The notes beneath the pieces were generated by a model. That model was not told where the DNA came from. It worked only from the letters and a program-made list of their open reading frames with translations, and searched no databases. Shown one piece after another: positions 38,701 through 49,150 of a stretch of DNA of 64,000 nt. Where the stretch lies: the NCBI GenBank assembly GCA_947179485.1, contig OX359246.1, positions 45,549,632 through 45,613,631 on the forward strand, read 5' to 3'. Within the stretch, counting starts at the first letter, position 1. Every line of letters starts with the position of its first letter. The stretch comes from Allacma fusca (taxonomy: Eukaryota > Arthropoda > Collembola > Symphypleona > Sminthuridae). A program made the position numbers and the translations under genes.

Positions 38701-38903
38701 TCCTTTCCTTCACCCACTCACACTCATCATCGCTCACACACCACGAGTACACAATTTTGCATGGACAGGCAACCTCGCGCCCACAACTTTTGTCTCCATT
38801 GAGTGAAGCAATTCAATGACTTCCCGCATATGTGTCGGCTGTGGGAATCGGGGCACTCTGATACACTTTACTCTTTAATTAATACTTAATTAAATACTGG
38901 ACG
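35722..38903 (-). other. Probable first intron and 5' UTR exon of spermidine synthase
   Basis: No coding exon is supported in these 3.2 kb. The plus strand is rich in C and A throughout, the opposite of what is seen in introns of plus-strand genes here, as expected for an intron of a minus-strand transcript. On the minus strand a donor AGCAG|GTCAGT ends a possible exon at 38519 that could extend to about 38750. That would put the promoter near 38.8 kb. An AT-only microsatellite lies at 36198-36235. Open frames at 36543-36785 (-), 37707-38042 (+) and 38529-38717 (-) show no domain. Confidence 0.4.
36198..36235. repeat. ATATT/AT simple repeat
   Basis: AT-only run built from ATATT and TA units. 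Confidence 0.85.
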
Positions 38904-40341
38904 CAGGCACTCCGGAATAAGGGGGGACATGAGGGACATTGTCCCTCCTAAAAAACGTCAGGGAGGGACAGGCTATACTGCTGTCCCCCCACTTTTAAGG
39001 ATCCAATTAACCTTTTGTTAACTTTTTGATGTCAAAACTCCTATGAAGCTTCATTGTTTTTAAAAATCCCCTACAAACTGCTATTAGTTGCATTTAAAAA
39101 ACTCGCAACAAACTATCTCATTAAACAAAAATGTTTACTTAAATGATAAATATCTTTTCCATCCTGGTGTATGCATGCATGTGAAGATCGGCTCAGCTAG
39201 GTAACTATACCAAAATTGAGTAGTGAAAGTAGTGGGTCATACTGCAGTCCGAATAAGATTTTTTAAACCTACCGTTTTCATCCTTGATAATGATTTTGAA
39301 CTTATTCAAAGGATTTTATGCCAGTATTGCAATACTTTCAGGGTTGAAATTGTGTGATAGCGTGATTATTCAAATAGTAACTTAGGTATTCAACGCAACA
39401 CTGCCCATCAACAAATTAGAGGATATTTTTCTATTCAACATTCTTTACTATTGCTAAATTTGGAATATTATTTCCCGCTACGTATGCCGAACATATTGAC
39501 CTCCCCTTGCCAGATTGATCAATTGATCCAGGCAAAATCTTGACCTGGATTAAACGTTTGAACATTTTGAAACTTTTGTTTTGAATTTCGTTCCAAGTTC
39601 ATGCCAGACCAATAAAGCTGTTCCGAAATGTCGGACCAGACAGATAATACCATTCCTGTATTACGAGCTTAACGGAAAATTTGCTAGGAGCAATTTATAA
39701 ACTCAATAGGTTTTAGCGCGCCAATATTATTGAAAAGAGTACAACTGAGTATTAAAACGACACCCAAGGAGATTATTTTAGGGTATTAATAATTAACATG
39801 AAATAGTGTTGTTGGGTGAAACATTATTTACATCAAAAAATTCACCGACACAAAATTTGGTCTGTTCCAACGGATGGAAAAGGCCATGCAACACTGCTAA
39901 ACCAGTAAATCTACTGGAGAATGTTCCTTGGACGAAAATTGTGGAATAGATCTAGAGGAATGGTTCATGGTTCTACACTTGGACCATGTCAGACCAAAAA
40001 TGAAAGAACAGATTGAACCATTCCCGGAAATCAGTTGAATGATACTTTGATATCTCTATTTGAAATCAGTAAAATTTTGATAGTATTTAGTGTGTGTAAG
40101 AAAATGTTTCTAATAAATTAGATATAGTTGGTGTCTTCTACGAAAACTTGTTCTTTAAAAAAATGGAACAAAAATTAAAAGTTCTATATTTTTCATGCTT
40201 ATATGAGCTAACTAAAGAAAAATAATGCGTAACCCTATGCATATGTACATACATACGTTTGTATTTGGCCAACAGCAAAGTAACGAAAACTATTTTTAAA
40301 ATGTTGTCCCCCCCACTTTTTTGGACGTTCCGGAGTGCCTG
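38904..40341. mobile_element. Non-autonomous hAT-type element (1438 bp)
   Basis: Perfect 14-bp terminal inverted repeats, CAGGCACTCCGGAA and TTCCGGAGTGCCTG. The flanks are an 8-bp duplication with one difference: ACTGGACG at 38896-38903 and ATTGGACG at 40342-40349. Near both ends the motif GTCCCCCCAC(TTTT) recurs. No transposase frame is visible, so the element is either an internally deleted copy or a long MITE. It sits just upstream of the inferred spermidine synthase promoter. Confidence 0.85.
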
Positions 40342-40371
40342 ATTGGACGAATACTAACGATGAGAGTGAGC

Positions 40372-40582
40372 ATTATGTGGGTATTTTAAAGAAAGTATTG
40401 TATTTAAAATACAGTATTTTGTATTTGAGTATTTTAAAATACCTACAATGTATTGTATTTTCATTTTTATTTTAGCAATAAACCCTAAGTATTTTACTTT
40501 ATATTTTGTATTTTCCATATTTTATTTCTAGTATTTTATTTTGTATTTTGTCAACGAAGACCAAGTATTTTGCATAGCTCTG
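40372..40582. mobile_element. AT-rich element with KATTTTGTATTT repeats
   Basis: About 200 bp dominated by GTATTTT, TATTTTGTATTTT and AAATAC motifs. The right end, read inward, is CAGAGCTATGCAAAATACTTGG. It nearly matches the left end of the element at 56742 (CAGAACTATCCAAAATACATTG), so both belong to one family. The left end (GTGGGTATTTTAAAG) is less clear, and no matching 8-bp duplication was found, so the copy may be truncated. Confidence 0.55.
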
Positions 40583-41014
40583 CTCCCAACGTATAATTTC
40601 CCCAGAATTTTTATCTTGTCCCTAATATATTTAAAGAGTCCCCTTCCTTATCCCTAACGTATAATGTATAATTTGAAAGTTTGAAATTTGGAACTACACA
40701 TTTTGCCTCATCGTCGTCAATATGCTGGAAGTTCCTTGTCACATAATTAATGAATTAATAGTTCATTTGTCACAAATGCATTGTGAGCCCGTTAGCTCAT
40801 TAGTGCTGACCTACAATGTACTTCTTGGGGAATGTGGGTCAGCTCAAATAAGGGTAGGTAACGGTAAGATGGCTAATAACCCAGAAAGTACAAACGTTGT
40901 AGGTGTACACTGTTCAGATCTATTTCTGTTCCAAGAGTTTCTTTCCCAGTATTGTCCCCCCAATTTTAACCAAAACTCTGGTAGACTTCATTGAAGCACT
41001 CAAATAAAGCAAGG
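40583..41014. other. Intergenic
   Basis: A 90-codon open frame at 40722-40994 has no recognisable domain, signal peptide or splice support and I do not call it. The promoter of the secreted-protein gene at 41015 should lie here; no clear TATA/Inr pair was seen. Confidence 0.5.
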
Positions 41015-41706
41015 ATGCTTACCTGGAGCCCAAAATCGTATTTGCTCTTGTATTGTTTTGTCGTTCTGGTAAGGTTAAAGTTAAATTAAATAAAAGTAGT
41101 GTCAAATTATCACCAAAATATAGCAGGTTTTACTTGAATCTGTGTAATTTACATTGCTTTTAAATATTGGTAACGTTCGGTAAAATTCAATATTTTGATT
41201 TGCAGATGGTATCCCTCCATCCAACGTCCAGCACCCCTATAAACGAAACTGCATTGAAAACTAACGAGTCTGTGAAGGCTTGGAGACCCGGGAGTTTATT
41301 TTCCCGACCCGCACCAGTGACAGCGAGCTATCAGGTGCCTATGCTCATCTTCATCCCTCAAATGCCCTCAGCAGGTCAAGCCACAGGATTTATTTCGTTC
41401 CAGGACACTTTGCCAGCGGAACACTCCAAAAATTTTATGTCCGTCCTTCCTGTGGTTCACGATGCTCCAATCCCATACCCCACTGTCTACCCCAACAAGC
41501 CAGTCCCAACAACTGAGAATTTCGAGCCTGTTCTACTCACAGAATCCCTACCACCCGAGAGCCCAGTTTCGTCCCAAAGTTCCAAACCGGACGACGACTA
41601 TGAACTCTACGAGGAACTTCTGTCGCCAGAAGACATAGTGCAAGATCCTCTACCACCATCGCTCGCATTTGAAGAAGAGATCCCAAAGAAAGTCAATAAT
41701 TATTAA
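41015..41706 (+). CDS. Small secreted Pro-rich protein, unknown function
   Basis: Two exons, 41015-41068 and 41206-41706, joined in phase 0 (CTG|GTAAGG, TTTGCAG|ATGGTA), give 184 residues. I do not recognise the family. The first exon codes a typical signal peptide (MLTWSPKSYLLLYCFVVL), continued by the start of exon 2. The mature part is rich in Pro, Ser, Thr and Glu, has no Cys, and ends in an acidic segment (DDDYELYEELLSPEDIVQD) and KVNNY. It reads as an intrinsically disordered secreted or matrix protein. A poly(A) signal lies at 41940-41945. Without the 54-nt first exon, translation could start at the Met that opens exon 2, but the signal peptide and splice phase favour the two-exon model. 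Confidence 0.65.
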
Positions 41707-42347
41707 TATCTGAACTGTATGGAAAAAAAAAAACCTCGAAAATGTCTACCCACCAGAAATACATGTCTGATTCCTCAATTTGTACATCTACGCATATACA
41801 GTAGAATAATTCTGGACAAAAATGAATAATTACGATAATATAATATATAAACCCCATAAATGTAATCTTGAACAAGCCTCAAGGATTTTTTGTAATTTAT
41901 AATTTCCCCGAATTGATTTATTTACGCATATTTTTATAAAATAAAATTTAAACTGCAATTAAATTGATACGAGTTGATGAATTTCGTAGGAAAAAAATTT
42001 TATTGTAGGAATACTTGTACATATCACGGACTTACAACTGGAAGGTAAATTGCTTCCTCAAGAAATTCATATTTAAAGATATACGTACAGTCGAACAATG
42101 TGAAAGTTCCATGGATAATCCCATGATAAATTTATTAGTGTTCACTTATTTCCTCTTCATGTCGGTCCCGTTGGACCAAATATTTACAGGTTGACGCCCC
42201 AGTTATGAAAATGTTCCAGACATTTACAAATATCTATTCCAGTGAACTAACCCCCATTCATTGTATAATTTCAAGAATTTTTCTTCCAAGTGACATTTCT
42301 ATCACTGGCAAAATTTTGGAATTTCCTGAGATTTTTTCTGTTTGAAA
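41707..42347. other. Short intergenic stretch
   Basis: Holds the 3' UTR and poly(A) signal of the secreted-protein gene and the 5' region of the protease gene. Nothing else seen. Confidence 0.7.
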
Positions 42348-43714
42348 ATGTTCCAGAGGATTTTGTTTTCCCTATTGATGGTAGTAACAGTGATAGAGTC
42401 CGGTCCTCAACCCACCTGTGGAGTCAACAAATATGGGAACACGGTATGTATACAGACCTATAGAGATATTTATCGGATAAATAAATTATTACATTGACGC
42501 AGAATTTAAATTTCAAAATTTGTAATTTTTTATACCTTTCCCTACATAGGAAGGGAAAATCGTGGGGGGAAGATACGTCCGGGAAGATGAGTATCCCTGG
42601 CGAGTGGCGCTCTTCAAAAATACATCCAATAGTTTGAAACTATCTTGTGGGGGGACACTTATAAGTCCGGTTGTCATCCTCACTGCGGCTCATTGTATTC
42701 GCTCGTCGTCAATTTCCCGGCGGAATAAGACCAGGCAACTTTTTGCAGCCCTGGGTCACACCAACATCACTGGGTTGGAGTTTAAGGATGTCATCAAAAT
42801 TGCCCGTCACACTGTCCACGAAAGGTTTGTATCGACGTTATATACCTCCAACATAAACTTACATCTCTGCCTGCAGATGTTACATAACAAAGTGAGACAA
42901 TAATCCTATACAAATTCCAACTAGCGTTGATTAAATATTTGTAGTTTCAGTGATGGATTATCTTACGGGTCCTCCTTCAAGAACGACATTGCTCTTTTAT
43001 TTCTGGACCAGCCCGTCACATTATCAGATTCTGTGAGTACAGTCCTGTTTTAAATAGAAATAAATTTTAACTCATCCAAGCTTGTCCTTTTAAAGAATTT
43101 TTTCAAAAAATACAGATACGTTTATCCTGCCTACCATTTAATCAAAAGTCCTTGAGCTTCTCCAGATCTAGTAGTGCCATTGCCTCAGGCTGGGGCAAGT
43201 TGAAGCAGGGCGGCGTGAGCTCAAATCATATGAAAGCCGTGTCTTTGCCTTTGGTGTCCTATGACTACTGCTGGATTAGATTCTTCTTCAGTGTTGGACT
43301 CCTCCTGACGGACTCTCACATTTGTGCATACTCCCCCCGGGGGGATACTTGCCAGGGAGACTCAGGTTTGCTCTTCCGGTTTCCACTTAATTGACCACTA
43401 TGTATTTACTTATCTTAGAGAAAAGCCCGACTGGGTTTAATAACTTTTTCTGGCTGTTATATACATATGTACATACATAAACTCCACATAAATGTAGTTT
43501 TGTAGAATAAGGACCCTGAAATATCCATAGTTTTTATCCAGGAGGAGGTCTTGATCTCCGAGGATCTGACAACCGCATGTTCACAGTTGGGATTACCAGC
43601 TGGGGCTTTGGTTGTGCCCGCTGGGGCAATCCCGGTGTGTATACAAAGGTGGAGAATTATTTGGACTGGATCATCAGTAACACCCCTGGTACAATTCCCC
43701 AGTATTTGTTTTGA
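42348..43714 (+). CDS. Secreted trypsin-like serine protease (S1A)
   Basis: Exons 42348-42443, 42550-42824, 42951-43032, 43116-43365 and 43542-43714 encode 291 residues. A signal peptide ([19 protein letters not shown]) is followed by a short propeptide with one Cys (PTCG) and the activation site GK|IVGG, mature N-terminus I36. The catalytic triad is complete: H80 (LTAAHC), D136 (KNDIALL) and S234 (CQGDSGG). D228 before the CQGDSG motif is the S1-pocket Asp, predicting cleavage after Arg/Lys. SWGFGCA and GVYTKV complete the pocket. The propeptide Cys probably stays bound to the catalytic domain as in chymotrypsin. There is no clip or other accessory domain, so digestive, cuticular and haemolymph roles are all possible. 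An ATTAAA is at 43743-43748. Confidence 0.93.
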
Positions 43715-46700
43715 CATGCTTTAATCTAATTACAAAAAATACATTAAAGCACACTAATCATTTGTGGTTACAATAATTATACAGGAAGCTCTTTTTGGGG
43801 TCAAGGGACGAAGGTACTAGCTAATAATAAGACTAAAGTATCTGCTGTCCAATATCAAAATTCTACAGTCATCAAATATTGAGTGTATTACCTTCCATAC
43901 GTCCATATAAGCATACTGTAGCTATACTGGCGTACTAAACGTTTGTTTCCATTAATTATTATTATTTTGTATGATCTATGCTAACTCCGTCCGTAGAAAG
44001 TTCCTGTAAATAAATAAATACTGAGATAATTTATGAGAATTGTTTGAAAGTGTAGGTACAAGAATTAGCATATAAGATTAGAGCCCAACAGCAGTGGGAA
44101 ATATCCTGGTAATTAAATGCTAAATAAATATGTACGGAGTGAAATCAATTAACTGTTCCTCAACATCGCTACTATGTATACTTCTGATGGAAGTGTTGGG
44201 GAGCCAGTTGGAACTCCTGATGACTTTTTCTCTTTTCAGGTTTGACTATATATGTATACGTGATGTCCCTGCAAATGTGAGCCGGGGTAAAAGGGATTTG
44301 ATTCCCACATGTGTTCTTTCCAACACATTTTTATTTCATAGAGAGATACGGTCGGGGCAGTATGTAACCTAAGAGAAAAAAAAGAGAACACACGCTCCTC
44401 CCGACCGAGATGAATTCTTGATTGAATCCATTGGACTAAGTAATTGGTTCACCTCTAATTGCTCCTTTAATGCCAGCTATGGGCTTCCTCAAATTCGAGA
44501 GCTCTCAAATAATGTAGAGTCGAAACTAGAGCACAGCTCGAGAACAACTGTAATAATGTGGAGGAACATTCCGTGACAAAGTACTTATTACGAGGCTCTG
44601 AGATACATACATACATAGCCTCCTGCCTCTGTGCATTTGATGAACATAACAAATAACACTTAAACTTTAGCCTTCAGCTCTATTGCGAAAAATTGCAAAG
44701 GAGAGAGCGGAGGATGTACATCTGTAGAGAAGATACTCGTGAAATAGATGGATCGGCTGACATTGACGAAAGAGCTACAAGAGCATAATAATAATCTGTG
44801 CAATTTACAAGTGCATCATATCCAGAGCTGCGCCAATCCTTTCCCTACCCTCATTACTATCCCTATAGGAATTTTGAATGCTTTCTGTAATAATTATCTG
44901 TCATAGGGACGAATTGAGCCAATTTGGAATCCTTTTACAAATCCTAAATGTACATGCATAGGCTTTTAAGCATAATTTCATTATTTCGTCCCTCGGACAG
45001 AGTCCTTCATCCTCAATCCAAGCATCTCTTTCGAAACACAATAGTTTTGCCCTGATGTCCTGGTTGTATCATAGGGGAGCTCATATAGGCTGGACGCAGG
45101 GAAAGGGATGTCAAAAGTAGGAGCTATTGAATATTTTTTGCATTTGCACGTGCAGAATTTCCTCGGATATATCTCAGACTGGGGTGGTACCGGCAGGTGG
45201 GCCTCTCTTTCAATTATAGTCTTCCTGCTGGCTTATTGTCACTTGTCAAGAGAATGGTAGCTGGAAGCCTTCCTGTTTACCCAGTGACATAATTCCTTAT
45301 ACTGTACGCTGTACAATAAATGTGCTTCCTATTCCCGTCCCTACGGTTTCAAGGGGAAACTTTGGGGAAATTATTTTTCCTTGTGATACCTATAAATATG
45401 TGGTGTCATATTTATTATTCAATGTGTAAATATGTATGTAGCAGCAACTTGAAGGGGTGGTACCTCATACGTGTTTTGCTGGACTAAAGTAAGACTATTT
45501 AGGAGAATGGACATTACAAATTGACCTTTACTTGCGCCTTTAGTGAAGACTAGTAATTTCCTATGGCATTCACAAACACTTAGTTTAAAAAACACCCATT
45601 TTCACAATAAAGTCTCAATATCAAATTTTTGATGTACAATGTATTCCCCCCATTTCCAATGATCAGTCGTTTGCGACAAATTAAATTATAAAATAAAGAA
45701 ATAAAATACCATGAGCACTACATACCCAACAACGAATTTTATCCCTATTAAAACAATTTATACAAAAGCGAAGAATACATATGTATAAATCTCCATCTCT
45801 GGTCCAGATGACTAAACCTATAGTACCATATGATGAATACCTCATTCGAATACCATGCATCTTCCTCACACCCCAACCTCAAATCAAATTTAGACGTAAG
45901 TATTTACACAATGTTCCGAAATTGTTACCCCAATTGATTTAAAGAAAAAAATGCAAATTTTGACCAGTGTTTTTGTTTTTCGCCTAAAATGTTCGGCGTT
46001 CAAGTTGGGGATTACAAGGAATGCAAACAAACAAAGTTTGTTAGCATGCACATGCCCTACCCTACCAGATATTATGTAATTTAATTTTTAAAAATGTACA
46101 GACCCATGTTCAAAATTTTGAAAATTTAATTTTACTCTCATTGATTGGCTTCCCTCCAATAACCCCCTTAACTTCACCGAGTTAGACTCACGCAGTAGTT
46201 ACAAACTCCTTCAAAATCTAAATTCTAAAAAATCCTCTCGATCCAAATTTCTAAATTTCCATACACTCCAAATTTTGGTCACAGTATAACCAAAATTTCC
46301 TATTTTTTTGACTGCCCTTCCAAAATTTTTGTTTACAATTACGCATGATAAGTTTCATCTAAAAAAAAATCTATAGGTCCAAGCTCCTATTTTGCTTATA
46401 AATAGCTTGAAGTTACACCTTTGGTTTGAACTCCGAAAATTTCAGTAGTCATTCTGCATCAATGTCAAACCTGAAATATCCCCATCCCTGATAATCTGTA
46501 CCTCTCCTCAACAATTATTTATACGCATAGCCAGTTCATATACATTTTTTTAAAGTCGTCCGTAACCTTTATTTTCTTTCTCCTGACGCTAAAGTTTTTA
46601 GCACGCACCCACAATAGTAAGTACTTACACACGGACAGTGCTCTTATACACAGGCCCGTATCATCCCAATGCTCTACAAAAATACGTGTAACTATTATGC

Positions 46701-49150
46701 ACACAAATAATAGTCTCACACATTACATTTGACTAATAATAGTCAAACCAAGCCCAAAGCCCAGGAGAGCTTTCATATCAGATCCACATATAGAGGAGGA
46801 CTCTGTGTGTGACTTATTAGCGTGTGTGTGAATGTGTGTGTTGTGTGTCTATGAAATGGGAATTGTGTACTAAAGGAAACGTCCGGCGCTTGCGAAGGGA
46901 AAAAATAAGGATTATTGTATACATTTAAAGCCCATGATTTAACATATCACTTCCTCTCGCTATTCCCCGGCAGTCACCCAATACACTCTCCTGGGTTGGG
47001 AGTTTTAACTCAGAGCTAAACCAAAACCAGCGATCTCCCTCTCTCGAGTTCTCCCGTTCTATTCAAAATCTTCCATTTCCAGGTCGCTCTATATCAAAAA
47101 TCAAGGACAACAGGACAAGTAACGGGTCTGACGACAGAGAAGGTAAATACATAATACTTTTTCATTTTCACTCAATATTCCTGTTTTACTTGTAATTTTA
47201 TCGGAATTATCCATCAAGTTTGTGCTCAACTTGTTGGAGGAAGTGTGAGTGAGTCCTGTAATAGCTAAAGTGTCCGGTAATAATTATTTTTGTTTAAATA
47301 CATTTGAAACTGGTTCTGATAAATGGTTTAGGGACTGTTTGGATTTCTGTACGGGAGTGGGAATTGCAAACAAAGAAGGAACTTCAGATGTGTGTATGGA
47401 AATACATATTGAATTTTTGGAATTAAAAGGGATTAGAGAGAGAGAGTAAGAAAAAAAGAGTTGGATCTGTCTCTGGACTGTTTATTTTTTGTTTGTTTGT
47501 TTTTTTTTAGTAATCTTCAAGGAGATAACGGTAGGATTCCAGTTTAATCCCTCTGGCCTGTGATAAAGCTGATATTTATTTCCAGGGGAATTTTTGTGGA
47601 TGTTTTTGGAGGTTGGAGGGAAATTGAGAGAGTGTAATAGTAATTGATTTGTTTTTGGGGATTTGCATTCTGAGGAGTATATGGAGTGGGAGGTCAGTAA
47701 AGGTCGGATGTGTCAGAAGTTGGATTGAGTAATGGGGAATGGTTTGGGTAGGGATTTTGTTGGGTTTGAATGGGATTTACTGGAAGGAGTTGGTTGATTT
47801 TGTGGAAATGTGTAGGGAAACATGTAATTTTTATGAGATTATACTTATTAAGTATGGGAATTTGTGTGTGTACAGCGCATTTGTTGAGGGGAAGCACGTG
47901 GTGGTGGTGTCGAGTTTGTCAATATAATGAGAGTTAATTTAAAAGGTTGGAATGGGTTGTGTAAATAGAAGCTGTGGGAGAGTTAATTGGATGTGTTTAA
48001 TGTTGTGGGGTTAATTTTCGTTGGGAGGATACAATTAGTCAAAGGAGGAAAGAAATATGTGTGAGGAACAGTTTTGCTGGTTGAGTTTGTTTTGAAATTT
48101 GATGCGGCATATAATTTTATTCGTACATGGAGTAATTATGAGAATATAAGTTTCCGAGCGTTGTGTCAATTTACTTATGTGGGGATGTATGTGTGAGTAT
48201 TGAGTATATCCTTTTGTGTGTGTGTGATCGTGTGTCGGTTATATTAGAGCTGGGATGTGTGTAAATGAAGAATGTGGGGAGACATGTGTCATCAGGAGGA
48301 AGAGATTTGATATATGAACCTGTCAACATTGACTAAGTTGTGGAGATATTTCAGGTTATCGTTTTATTGTCAAATGGATGCTTCGCTGTTGATTCGGTAT
48401 GTCGGGAGTCGAGAGAGTGGTGTTCAGTGTAGAATTTTTCCAATTATCAGGATCTGTGGAGGCAGTTAACGATCCTGACGAGTAACCAGAAAGGGGTTTT
48501 AGAAGATGATCTCTATAATGAAAACTTCCGGTAGCTTGACCTCATAATTAGTGTGGAGTCAAGAACCCGTGATGGTCCTTTCTAGCAGCCATGCATTCGT
48601 ATAGGTTCTGTAGGATTCTAAACTAAATAATTATGAGCTATATTGGGGTTATTAGACTTCTACTTTGAATAATTTTAGCCAAAGTTTGTGTCGGTGTTGG
48701 GGTCTATAATTATTATTCCCTTCCTGTAATAATGTTTTACTTTGGAATATGAACGGAAAAGATAAATATAGTAGAATTGGTTTTGTGCGGAATTGTATTC
48801 TTACTATGACGGATCTCCAAGCACAAAGAGTGAGTATAACAAAACTAGAACTAATCAAAAGAAAACTATAGAAACACTCGACATTACTATTGTAGCCAAG
48901 AACAGAACTAAACTGCACTGCAATGTGCAGCATTATCTGTACCGACAAGGATTTTTTTGTAAAAAGTGTTTATCAGCAGGCGTTGCACATACATTTGACA
49001 TGAGATTATTTTTCCTCGAGACAAAACAATTTGTCTTCAACTCTTCGACGCTGTTGGTGGTACTTATATTTGTTAGGAAGGTGATTGTTCTGAAAAATGC
49101 CTTGTTCTCATTTCTTCACTTTATGCAGGTTCAAGGTCGGTGACGTAGAC
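43715..49150. other. Long intergenic region with probable 5' UTR exon of the next gene
   Basis: 5.4 kb without a recognisable coding exon. From about 45.9 to 47.0 kb the plus strand is C/A-rich; from about 47.2 to 48.5 kb it is strongly G/T-rich. The switch, with a donor GAGAAG|GTAAAT near 47141 and an acceptor TTATGCAG at 49128, suggests a transcription start near 47.0 kb and a 2-kb first intron leading to the start codon at 49151. Short ATAC runs lie near 44.6 kb. Confidence 0.45.

Noticed and set aside
40722-40994. 90-codon plus-strand frame beside the transposons
   Set aside because: No domain or signal peptide; the nearby 41015 signal-peptide exon explains the gene better.
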